Assembly (NCBI GenBank): GCA_031283825.1
Contig: JAITAZ010000338.1
Span: 1-12,951 of the forward strand
DNA from: Planctomycetaceae bacterium
Lineage (GTDB): Bacteria; Planctomycetota; Planctomycetia; Pirellulales; Thermoguttaceae
Reading direction: 5' to 3'
DNA length: 12,951 bases
In this document: piece by piece, positions 6,964-12,951 of the stretch
How the letters are laid out: every line of letters starts with the position of its first letter
Position numbering within the stretch: the first letter of the stretch is position 1
Translations under genes and position numbers: made by a program
Notes under the pieces: model-generated
Databases searched by the model: none
What the model saw: only the letters and a program-made list of their open reading frames with translations
What the model was told of the DNA's origin: nothing

Positions 6964-7662
6964 TTATTTGTTTTCTTTGAATTTGAATGGTGCTTCTTTT
7001 GGTAATTTTTCGATAATTTTTGGGTTTTTCAGTAATTTTAGGTATTTAGACATAATTTCGTCGCTTAATTCGTAATTTATCTGAGTTGGCATTCCTTCCC
7101 AAAGTACGACTCCTTCTATTGGTTCAATTAAGACGGCGTGAGGAATACCTTTGACGTCTAGTGCATTTGCGAATCTTCTTTTGGTATCGACGGCGACGGA
7201 TGATTTTATATCTTTGAATTTAATTTTCGCGTCCATTTTATTTAATTCGTCTTTATTGGTTTCGCAGATTGAGACGACGACGAGTTCGTCTTTATATTTT
7301 TCGTGAAAAAATTCGAGCAGTGGTAAGCTTCTTCGGCATGACGGGCACCATGTTGCCCAAACTTCGACAAGTACGAATTTTCCTTTTATATCTTTTGGCG
7401 GCGTATTTGCCCAATATTCGATTTCGATATTTCCGTTTACGATTTCTTTTATGGACTGAAATTTGACGGAATTTGCCCAAAGCATTCTTTGACGTTCTGG
7501 TTTATTTGTTCCTTCGAGCAAGTTAGCACTTTCGGCTAGCCAAGGTTGTTTTGTCAAGTCGATTTTTTGAGCGTTTTGATTTTTAGTTTCTTCTGCGGGC
7601 AAAGTGTTGATTGAAAGTCCGACTAGAAAGGCAAGCAATATTGTAGTTAATTTTTTTTTCAT
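6964..7662 (-). CDS. Exported TlpA-like thioredoxin-fold protein
   Basis: A 232-residue thioredoxin-fold protein. Residues 1-23 form a Sec-type signal peptide (MKKK followed by a hydrophobic run ending near LPAEE). The redox motif WCPSC is at 105-109 inside VEVWATWCPSCRRSLP, typical of TlpA/ResA-like oxidoreductases. The cis-proline segment KGIPHAVLIE is at 171-180. Between the signal peptide and the fold lies a polar region of about 65 residues that I do not recognise. Such proteins usually reduce or exchange disulfides outside the cytoplasm, for example in cytochrome c maturation; no cytochrome genes are present here to support a specific role. The ATG at 7660-7662 has an AT-rich leader and no Shine-Dalgarno sequence. 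Gaps of several hundred bases on both sides suggest a monocistronic gene. Confidence 0.9.
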   Translation of the reverse strand: MKKKLTTILLAFLVGLSINTLPAEETKNQNAQKIDLTKQPWLAESANLLEGTNKPERQRMLWANSVKFQSIKEIVNGNIEIEYWANTPPKDIKGKFVLVEVWATWCPSCRRSLPLLEFFHEKYKDELVVVSICETNKDELNKMDAKIKFKDIKSSVAVDTKRRFANALDVKGIPHAVLIEPIEGVVLWEGMPTQINYELSDEIMSKYLKLLKNPKIIEKLPKEAPFKFKENK

Positions 7663-7690
7663 TTTTTAATTTTTGGTAAAGGGTTGATTT

Positions 7691-7730
7691 GAGTTTCTAA
7701 ACTCTAATCGACTTTTTCCGAAAAGCCGAT
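7691..7730 (-). promoter_or_regulatory. Two adjacent hairpins in the thioredoxin gene's upstream region
   Basis: GAGTTTCTAAACTC (7691-7704) is a six-pair stem with a two-base loop. A second stem, ATCG-A-CTTTT (7707-7716) with AAAAG-C-CGAT (7721-7730), follows around a TCCG loop. If the minus-strand transcript starts upstream of them, they would lie in its 5' leader some 30-70 bases before the ATG. On the plus strand the second stem is followed by a short T-run, but no plus-strand gene reads toward it. Confidence 0.25.
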
Positions 7731-7863
7731 TTTTGCATATTTTAATCTACGAATTTTAATATGATAGAGAGGGTATCATTAAAAGTAGCAGTTCATTTTT
7801 TAATTTTGACAATTCAGTAATATATCAGTGGAATATTTTTAACACGTATGAATATTGTACAAC

Positions 7864-8049
7864 CAACCTCATTTTCAACCTAATTTTTCTTACGAAACAA
7901 CCTCAGTAGCAAAGGACGCAACACACACAAACCTCATTATCTCTTTAAAAAACAGACTGATAAATGAGGTAATGAGGTTACGTTTTTTGGGAATTTTATT
8001 GCTACTGAGGTTGTTTTGTTAGGAAAAAATTAGGTTGAAGATGAGGTTG
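7864..8049. repeat. Nested long inverted repeat built from AACCTCAT/ACCTCAGTAGC
   Basis: The left arm 7864-7912 (CAACCTCAT, CAACCTAATTTTT, AACAACCTCAGTAGCAA) pairs with 7999-8049 almost base for base, with only a few changes over about 50 positions. Inside, a second stem links AACCTCATTATCTC (7929-7942) to the AATGAGGTAATGAGGTT segment ending at 7978. The words AACCTCA and TGAGGTT recur many times. The whole could extrude a 186-base cruciform or form a very stable RNA hairpin between the paralog array and the thioredoxin gene. There is no coding capacity. It resembles a miniature mobile element, but the internal repetition is unusual. Confidence 0.75.
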
Positions 8050-8123
8050 TTTTTTGTAACCATCCAATCAAAAAAATTAACGACCAGATAAGCGATCTTT
8101 TGGCGACAGATTGTCTATTGATA

Positions 8124-9473
8124 TTATCTTCGAGCGTAATTTTTTATTAAATTGTAGTCTAGCGATTGGGTGATAATTAGATTTCTGTTTTCGGATTCTT
8201 CTTTGCTTATGCCGGTATTGAATCTGACTAATCTTTGTGATTCGAATACATATTTTTTCATTTGACTTTGGGAGGTAAACAAAGATAAATCTGTAATTCC
8301 GTTTTTAATGGGCGAATTGTTTGTTAATAATTCGGAGGTAATGTTGTTTAATTTTTGGAAACATAATTTTATTTCTTCATCGGTTATATCAGCGGTAGTT
8401 CCTGATGGGGTGATTTTGTTAATGATTGTCGAATCGACAATTTCACCGGACGAGTTAATGGTCAATGAAACGTCAATATTGTCAAGATTGAATCCTTTAG
8501 ACAAATGACCTCGTAAGATGTTGTCATATCTTTTATTAAGTCCGGTTTGATCGCCAACGTGTTTTTCGATTGTTACGCCGTTTTTGTATGAAAAATTATA
8601 TTCGAATTCAGTTTTGCCGTTTTGTTGTTGGTCTTTGAGAGAATATACAATGCTATTAAATGTATGCGGATCGTCCGTGAATAATTTCATTAAAAATTCG
8701 TCGTCAACTTTATCTTTGAATTTTAACGCCAATGCTCCCGATGCTCTTTCGTCTTCGGTTGTGATTTCAAAATCGTTTACAGTGAGACCGTATTCTCTCA
8801 ACAACTTTGAATTTTTTACTTCCAGCATTCCAGTAGATTCTGTACCGGTACTTTGATGAAGAGTCAATAAATTACTTCGCAATTCGTTATTTTTATTAAA
8901 AAGTTCTTCCAGCAATAAACGTTTATCTTCGTTAATTCCGTTGCCGATGCTTACTTTTGCATCTTGATTAATAGTTAAATTGAGTATTTCGTCTTTACTT
9001 AGAATTATATTATTATCGTTCAAGATAGTCGTAATTTGATTATCGACTTGTTCGGCGAGAAGGCGCCACTTGATTGTATCTTCGTTTGAATTTTTTATCA
9101 AATTCTTTGTAGATATGAGATTATCGCCATTAAGTCTATCAATTTTTTCGCCAAATTGATAAACAGTAGAACGTGAATAATTTCTTTCGATGTCATCGTA
9201 CCAATATTTTTTTTCTAATTTATTTTTCCATTTATAATCTCCGCTATCAATATCTTTTTTTAATTTTTGCATTTTTGCATCTATAGTTTCGTATGCCTCT
9301 AATGCTTCTTGTGAGATTGTAACTGTATCGCCGTAAGAGTTGCTTGAAGAAATAGACTCTACAGACATTTTAGCAATCTCCGACGTTTGAGTCGAATCAT
9401 TAGCGGACGACGATTTCACAAAAGAATTCGTCGAATAACTTGTTGACATGTAACCGGAATAAATTGCTGACAT
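8124..9473 (-). CDS. Hypothetical protein, tandem paralog A
   Basis: I do not recognise this 449-residue protein. Residues 1-62 are Ser/Thr/Asn-rich with no hydrophobic core, and contain the block YGDTVTISQEALEAYE (47-62). Proteins with similar DTVTIS.EA blocks come to mind in flagellum- or secretion-related contexts, but I cannot confirm a match. The rest is mixed helix and strand, with blocks shared with paralog B: EKKYWY, NNI.L, GINE.K, NELR.NLL, REYGL...DF, SGALALKFKD, FSYKNGVTIEK, GDQ..L.KRY, VDS.II and YVFE.QRL. No signal peptide or membrane segment is seen, so it is cytoplasmic or uses a non-Sec route. It lies 114 bases downstream of paralog B, probably co-transcribed. The ATG is preceded by a leader shared with B and lacks a Shine-Dalgarno sequence. 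Confidence 0.85.
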   Translation of the reverse strand: MSAIYSGYMSTSYSTNSFVKSSSANDSTQTSEIAKMSVESISSSNSYGDTVTISQEALEAYETIDAKMQKLKKDIDSGDYKWKNKLEKKYWYDDIERNYSRSTVYQFGEKIDRLNGDNLISTKNLIKNSNEDTIKWRLLAEQVDNQITTILNDNNIILSKDEILNLTINQDAKVSIGNGINEDKRLLLEELFNKNNELRSNLLTLHQSTGTESTGMLEVKNSKLLREYGLTVNDFEITTEDERASGALALKFKDKVDDEFLMKLFTDDPHTFNSIVYSLKDQQQNGKTEFEYNFSYKNGVTIEKHVGDQTGLNKRYDNILRGHLSKGFNLDNIDVSLTINSSGEIVDSTIINKITPSGTTADITDEEIKLCFQKLNNITSELLTNNSPIKNGITDLSLFTSQSQMKKYVFESQRLVRFNTGISKEESENRNLIITQSLDYNLIKNYARR

Positions 9474-9500
9474 AAAAAATTAAATTTGAAAAAAACTTTT
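9474..9500 (-). promoter_or_regulatory. Conserved 5' leader of paralog A
   Basis: The bases just upstream of the ATG (AAAGTTTTTTTCAAATTTAA on the minus strand, then A/T-rich bases to the start codon) are nearly identical to those before paralog B at 10944-10970. The match stops abruptly further upstream. This could be a conserved translation-initiation context without a Shine-Dalgarno sequence, or the edge of a duplicated or gene-converted segment. Confidence 0.5.
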
Positions 9501-9587
9501 TGATCTATCATTGGAATTTTTGTAACGATATTTCCTCGAATTATGTTTTCTGTATTTTCTGCGTAAAATTTAAACGAGTGATACGTA

Positions 9588-10943
9588 TTAGATTTCGCTT
9601 TGGCTTTTAGTAGTTTTTATTCTTTCGTTGCCAAATATACGGTTGATAGTTAGGTTCATATTTTCTGTATTTTCGCCTGTTTTATATTTTGCTAATCTTT
9701 GGGCTTCGAATACATATTGTTGGAACCATGATTGATATTGAAAAAATTTATTATTATTATATTTATTTTCTATTTTTGGGACATATAAATCGAGTTCCGT
9801 TTCGGTTATTTTATCTTTATCGTTTACAAGCGTTTGATCGATAATTTGACTATCTACGACTCTACCGGAAGGGTCTATAGTTAAAGCGGCAGAAGTCATA
9901 CTACCTATTGCAAAATAGCCGTTTGGCCAAAGATAATTATATCTTTTATCCAATGAGTTTTGATCGCCTTTTCCTTTTTCAATAGTAACTCCGTTTTTGT
10001 ACGAAAAACTATAATTATTCTCGGAAGCTGTTTTACCTTTTCTTTTTTCGCCTTCAAGTATATTCTCTATGTAATCGTATATTTCGGCGTCTTCTGTAAA
10101 CATATTCATAAGTAGTTCGTTGTCTTTTGTTTCGTCTTTAAATTTTATTGATAACGCTCCGGCTAATTTTTCTTCCTCGCTAGTGAGAACGAAATCATCA
10201 GAAGATAGACCGTAATTTCGTATTAAATACACGTCTGACGTATCAAAATTTGGATCGAAATCAGCAATATAAATGGGATTGCTATCAGACGCAAGCCAAT
10301 GACTTGAATTTTCTAAAGAATAATGCGAATCGAGTAAATTGGCGCGGAGTTCATTGTCTTCGTTGAATATTTTTTCCAGTATAGTTTTTTTGTATTCGTT
10401 GATTCCTTTATCGATAGTTATTTTACCTTTTTTATTTATTGAGAAATTTAATGTTTCATTTTCATTCAGAGTAATATTGTTTTCGTTTAGAATTTCCGTA
10501 ATTCTTTCATCGACTTTTGTCATTGTGTTTTGCCATTTATTAGAATAGATTTTAGAGACGCTCAACGTATCCATTCCTTGTATTATTTTTACAGGTTTGC
10601 CGGTTTTTTGAACTTGTTGAAACACTGAAAGGAAACTATTAAATTTTTTGTTATTTTCTGAATTATTTCTATTAATACTTTCGTACCAATATTTTTTTTC
10701 TTCTTTTGGAGTCAAGTCGAGTATTCGCGGCTCTTCGACGTCTTTAGCTGATAATTTTTCGTATGCCTCTAATGCTTCCTGCGAGATCGTAACCGTATCG
10801 CCGTAAGAGTTGCTTGAAGAAATAGACGCAGTTGGAGTTTTAACAATCTCCGACGTTTGAGTCGAATCGTTAGCGGACGACGATTTCGCAAAGGAAGTCG
10901 CCGAATAACTTGTTGACATGTAAACGGAATAAATTGCTGACAT
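9588..10943 (-). CDS. Hypothetical protein, tandem paralog B
   Basis: A 451-residue relative of the neighbouring gene, also unrecognised. The first 62 residues differ from paralog A at only nine positions. After that the two diverge strongly, keeping short blocks such as EEKKYWYESI (81-90), GINEYKK, NELRANLL, IRNYGLSSDDF, GALSIKFKD, FSYKNGVTIEK and YVFEAQRL. B carries an insertion before IRNYGL (around 'FDPNFDTSDVY') that A lacks. It has no cysteine, no signal peptide and no membrane segment. The C-terminal 20 residues resemble a relic at 11220-11282, so a third copy once existed. It is first in the minus-strand pair B-A. A Ser/Thr-rich start joined to a diverging body would suit a family sharing an export or targeting signal, but this is inference. 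Confidence 0.85.
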   Translation of the reverse strand: MSAIYSVYMSTSYSATSFAKSSSANDSTQTSEIVKTPTASISSSNSYGDTVTISQEALEAYEKLSAKDVEEPRILDLTPKEEKKYWYESINRNNSENNKKFNSFLSVFQQVQKTGKPVKIIQGMDTLSVSKIYSNKWQNTMTKVDERITEILNENNITLNENETLNFSINKKGKITIDKGINEYKKTILEKIFNEDNELRANLLDSHYSLENSSHWLASDSNPIYIADFDPNFDTSDVYLIRNYGLSSDDFVLTSEEEKLAGALSIKFKDETKDNELLMNMFTEDAEIYDYIENILEGEKRKGKTASENNYSFSYKNGVTIEKGKGDQNSLDKRYNYLWPNGYFAIGSMTSAALTIDPSGRVVDSQIIDQTLVNDKDKITETELDLYVPKIENKYNNNKFFQYQSWFQQYVFEAQRLAKYKTGENTENMNLTINRIFGNERIKTTKSQSEI

Positions 10944-10970
10944 AAAAATTAAATTTGAAAAAAACTTTTT
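10944..10970 (-). promoter_or_regulatory. Conserved 5' leader of paralog B
   Basis: This matches the leader of paralog A at 9474-9500 almost exactly, including the AAAGTTTTTTTCAAATTTAA block, then diverges. There is no Shine-Dalgarno sequence. Any promoter must lie further upstream; GTTATACTA on the minus strand near 11027-11035 is a possible -10 element, without a clear -35. Confidence 0.45.
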
Positions 10971-11219
10971 TTAATATTTTCGGATTTCCGTTAGCAAACA
11001 TGATTTATAGATCGTTTTCATATCTGTAGTATAACACGCATTTGATAGATTATAACTTTAATTGATTGCGTTTTTTCAGATTTTTTAATCCGATTATGCC
11101 GTATATTCGGTTTATAATAATTTTATCGACGTCTCCATCGTTCAAATAAAAATATTTCAGACAGTCATAATTTTTATTTTTTGTTTTGTAATTGAATGTT
11201 TATCGAAATAATTCGTTAA
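10971..11219. other. AT-rich gap between paralog B and the relic, no gene seen
   Basis: No ORF with coding character is visible. This stretch must hold the promoter of the paralog pair if they are transcribed from here. I find no strong inverted repeat, in contrast to most other gaps in the window. Confidence 0.35.
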
Positions 11220-11282
11220 TTAGATTTCGCGTTGGCTTTGACGAATTTTTATATTTTCATTTAGAAATTTACGGCTGATTGT
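11220..11282 (-). pseudogene. Relic of a third paralog: C-terminal 20 codons and stop
   Basis: Read on the minus strand, 11282-11220 encodes TISRKFLNENIKIRQSQREI and a TAA stop. This aligns without gaps to the last 20 residues and stop of paralog B (TINRIFGNERIKTTKSQSEI), 12 of 20 identical. By my count the DNA matches at 49 of 63 bases. Similarity ends at 11282, and a dispersed repeat also found at 4056-4101 begins at 11283. The rest of the third gene is absent from the window. This points to a former tandem array of at least three copies, truncated by a deletion or insertion at the repeat. Confidence 0.75.
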
Positions 11283-11330
11283 CCTTTCAGTCCGTAGGAA
11301 ATTTTTCTTTTGAGCTTGAACGGTTATAAA
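11283..11330. repeat. Dispersed repeat, copy 2, at the edge of the paralog relic
   Basis: CCTTTCAG, CGTAGGAA, TTTTTCTTT and GAACGGTTA occur in the same order and spacing as in 4056-4101. Unlike copy 1, no matching left arm (CCTGAAAG..) is found nearby, so this is a partial unit. Its left edge coincides with the point where the third paralog relic stops. Confidence 0.65.
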
Positions 11331-11353
11331 GACACAATGTATCGCGTCTCTAC
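11331..11353. repeat. Degenerate solo unit of the GAGACGCAA palindrome family
   Basis: GACACAATG, TAT and CGCGTCTCTAC follow the pattern of the 22-base palindromes at 12734-12857 (GAGACGCAATG..GCGTCTCTAC), with changes in the left half. It directly follows the dispersed repeat at 11283-11330, making this a composite of repeat fragments. Confidence 0.4.
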
Positions 11354-11457
11354 TTTTGGTATTGTCCCCTACTTGCTAGATATTATTGACTTGGTAGAAT
11401 TACCCGCTCTTTGCTTGTCGGAGTTTTCGATTGGCGAAGAAATTTGTCTAGTGTTGT

Positions 11458-11489
11458 AAATCGAAACCGCATTTTTAATGCGTCGATTT
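11458..11489. other. Strong 13-pair hairpin
   Basis: AAATCGA (11458-11464) pairs with TCGATTT (11483-11489), and CGCATT (11468-11473) pairs with AATGCG (11477-11482), with an AAC bulge on the left side and a TTT loop. A T-rich run follows on the plus strand at about 11493-11502, so a plus-strand terminator is possible, but no plus-strand gene precedes it. The wider stretch 11354-11611 also holds an A/T hairpin at 11569-11595. A 43-codon minus-strand ORF (11383-11514) spans the hairpin, but I do not consider it proven. Confidence 0.4.
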
Positions 11490-11611
11490 GAATTTCTTTT
11501 TTAATTATCTTCATAACAAGACAAATTACAGTTCGGATAATCTTTAACATTTGTAAATATTCAGCCGCAGTTTTTTTAATCGGAAATTAAAAACTAAAAA
11601 GACGCGACGCC

Positions 11612-11709
11612 GCTCTTGTATCTTTTCAATCAGACTTAAACTCAAACGTCCCTTTAGTCCATAATGTCCCTTAAAAAAATACTGAGACTAATATAGTTAC
11701 AAATATTTC
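11612..11709 (+). promoter_or_regulatory. Repeated leader block, copy 2, upstream of the DUF362 gene
   Basis: This carries the same ordered blocks as 342-416 (GCTCTTG, TCTTTTCAA, ACGTCCC, CATAA, CCTTAAAAAAATACT, TAATAT, TTACAAA), with an extra stretch of about 15 bases after TCTTTTCAA. TAATAT at 11689-11694 is a reasonable -10 element. The block ends about 35 bases before the ATG at 11745. Recurrence upstream of two unrelated genes suggests a shared promoter or leader, or a repeat that tends to insert upstream of genes. Confidence 0.45.
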
Positions 11710-11729
11710 AAAAAAATTCAAATTGAATT

Positions 11730-11735
11730 AGGGAG
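11730..11735 (+). promoter_or_regulatory. Shine-Dalgarno sequence of the DUF362 gene
   Basis: AGGGAG ends nine bases before the ATG at 11745 and fixes that start over the second in-frame ATG at 11751, for which the spacing would be 15. It is the only clear Shine-Dalgarno sequence before a gene in this window. Confidence 0.7.
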
Positions 11736-11744
11736 ACTAATCAA

Positions 11745-12698
11745 ATGAAAATGAATAGAAAAGAATTTTTGCAAACACTTGGAGTTGCAAGCACGGCAGT
11801 TGCTGTGAGTGGTCTTGACGCGGTAGAGCTTTTCGCGCAAAACGCCAATAAAGACGACAAACCCAACTTGGTTGCCGTGCGTAACGGCGAACCCGACGTA
11901 ATGTTCCAAAAAGGTATTGAAGCATTAGGAGGTATCGGGAAATTTGTCAAAAAGGGACAAAAAGTCATAGTCAAGCCTAATATCGGGTGGGATAAACCGC
12001 CTAGAATTCCGGCTAATACAAATCCGATTTTAATCGGCGAAATTGTCAAACAGATAATGAACGCCGGCGCTAAAGAAGTTGCCGTTTTTGATACCACTTG
12101 CGATAATACAAAAAATTGTTACAAAAATAGCGGTATCGAAGACGCAGTTGTTAATGCCGGAGGAAAAATGATTTACACCGACAAAAAAGATAGAGCTTAC
12201 AGAAAATACTACCGCGAAGTAAAATTGCCGGAAGGGAAAATTCTTAAATCGGCGGAGATTCACGAGGCAATTCTTGATTGCGACGTATGGTTCAATGTTC
12301 CTGTTTTGAAAGTACACGGCGGAGCAAAATTAACTTGCGCAATGAAAAATCTGATGGGAATAGTTTGGGAGCCAAGAATTTTTCATTCAAGCGGTTTACA
12401 ACAATGTATCGCCGATATTTGCACGCTGCCGAAAAAGCCTATTCTGAATGTTATCGACGGATACAGAATCTTAACAGCTCATGGACCACAAGGAAGATCT
12501 GAAGCCGACGGCGTATTGACAAAAATTCAGATTCTTTCAACCGACATTGTCGCCGCTGACACATACGCGCTGGAAATATCAAAAAGTCAAACTAATTTGA
12601 CGCTAGAGAATGTCGGACATATCAGCGCAGGTGAAGAGTTAAAACTAGGCACAACTGATTTCAAAAATAAAGTCAATATCATAAAAATTTCTATTTGA
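11745..12698 (+). CDS. DUF362 domain protein with Tat-like leader
   Basis: A 317-residue DUF362 protein. The N-terminus, NRKEFLQTLGVASTAVAVSG (residues 4-23), has the shape of a twin-arginine signal, but with Arg-Lys in place of Arg-Arg. A signal cleavage site may lie near 25-33 (LDAVELFAQ). Family blocks follow: VIVKPNIGWDKPPRIPANTN (74-93), VPVLKVHGGAKLTCAMKNLMG (185-205) and NVIDGYRILTAHGPQGR (235-251). Cysteines occur at 119, 125, 179, 198, 221 and 226, but I see no classical CxxCxxC ferredoxin motif. DUF362 proteins often occur with iron-sulfur proteins and have no settled biochemical role. A redox function outside the cytoplasm is inference. Repeats follow on the 3' side rather than a partner gene. 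Confidence 0.9.
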   Translation: MKMNRKEFLQTLGVASTAVAVSGLDAVELFAQNANKDDKPNLVAVRNGEPDVMFQKGIEALGGIGKFVKKGQKVIVKPNIGWDKPPRIPANTNPILIGEIVKQIMNAGAKEVAVFDTTCDNTKNCYKNSGIEDAVVNAGGKMIYTDKKDRAYRKYYREVKLPEGKILKSAEIHEAILDCDVWFNVPVLKVHGGAKLTCAMKNLMGIVWEPRIFHSSGLQQCIADICTLPKKPILNVIDGYRILTAHGPQGRSEADGVLTKIQILSTDIVAADTYALEISKSQTNLTLENVGHISAGEELKLGTTDFKNKVNIIKISI

Positions 12699-12733
12699 TA
12701 AATTCAAACGCGAATAGTTACAAATTAGCAATC

Positions 12734-12857
12734 GTAGAGACGCAATGCCTTGCGTCTCATTGTTCGATCAAAAGATCGCCGATAGAGACGCAATGCCTTG
12801 CGTCTCATTGTTCGATCAAAAGATCACCGATAGAGACGCAAGGCATTGCGTCTCTAC
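12734..12857. repeat. Cluster of GAGACGCAA palindromes forming a perfect inverted repeat
   Basis: Two nearly identical 48-base units follow each other (12736-12783 and 12784-12831, one base different). Each holds a palindrome starting GAGACGCAATGCC, then ATTGTTCGATCAAAAGATC. A third palindrome at 12832-12855 has its centre in the opposite orientation, so 12734-12758 and 12833-12857 are perfect reverse complements over 25 bases. The 8-mer TTAGCAAT occurs on both sides (12725-12732 and 12865-12872), possibly the trace of a target duplication. It lies about 35 bases after the DUF362 stop and could act as its transcript end. Confidence 0.75.
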
Positions 12858-12930
12858 ATTGGGTTTAGCAATTTAAAAACGCTAAAAGTCCCTAATAAAT
12901 TGTTACAACGCAAAATCCAAAATAAATTTT

Positions 12931-12950
12931 CCGACTAATATTACATAATT
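12931..12950 (+). promoter_or_regulatory. Possible third copy of the leader's CGACTAATAT..TTACA motif
   Basis: CCGACTAATATTACATAATT resembles the 3' part of the leader blocks at 403-416 and 11684-11704. It may mark the promoter of a further plus-strand gene beyond the window. The rest of 12858-12951 is AT-rich, and I see no ORF start in it. Confidence 0.25.
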
Positions 12951-12951
12951 C

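Noticed and set aside
7707..7735. Plus-strand intrinsic terminator
   Set aside because: The stem is weak and interrupted, the T-run is short, and no plus-strand gene lies upstream to be terminated.
9474..9587. Separate promoter for paralog A in the 114-base gap
   Set aside because: No convincing -10 and -35 pair is visible; co-transcription with paralog B is simpler.
11741..12097. 118-codon minus-strand ORF opposite the start of the DUF362 gene
   Set aside because: The plus strand encodes a recognised family with a good Shine-Dalgarno sequence; the antisense frame is a by-product.
12734..12857. Possible short CRISPR array
   Set aside because: Repeats are only two full units plus a palindrome, the intervening sequences are the same rather than unique, and no cas genes are nearby.

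Overview
The window is AT-rich bacterial DNA with six confidently coding genes plus a pair of related genes I cannot name. The best taxonomic hint is the 743-residue protein at 4120-6351. Its N-terminal double-membrane region, vWA domain, glutamine-amidotransferase-like region and 'WNNWG..NPSF' segment match the BatA-type proteins I know from Planctomycetes, where MoxR ATPases and DUF58 proteins are their usual companions. I therefore suggest a low-GC planctomycete or a close relative, provisionally. Only one gene has a clear Shine-Dalgarno sequence.

Layout: 1-450 holds two palindromic repeat elements. A plus-strand pair follows: MoxR ATPase (451-1488) and DUF58 protein (1569-2555). All genes from 2576 to 10943 are on the minus strand: a hypothetical protein with an extreme Asp/Glu tract, the BatA-type protein, a TlpA-like thioredoxin, and two tandem paralogs of about 450 residues with an almost shared N-terminus. 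A relic of a third paralog lies upstream of them at 11220-11282. On the plus strand, 11745-12698 encodes a DUF362 protein with a Tat-like leader, followed by a palindromic repeat cluster to the end of the window.

MoxR, DUF58 and the BatA-type protein probably form one functional set: an AAA+ chaperone-like ATPase with vWA partners, one of them membrane anchored. They are split across two strands with the acidic protein between them. The thioredoxin and DUF362 proteins look exported and redox-related, but nothing links them to that set. The two tandem paralogs have no recognised function.

The most distinctive feature is the intergenic DNA. Most long gaps hold a long inverted repeat, and these differ in sequence from gap to gap. 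Some repeat pieces occur more than once: one family sits directly upstream of both plus-strand transcription starts, and another abuts the truncated third paralog. I see no rRNA, tRNA, CRISPR array or transposase gene. I do not see a clearly new defence or biosynthetic system; the best leads are the paralog array and the repeat families.
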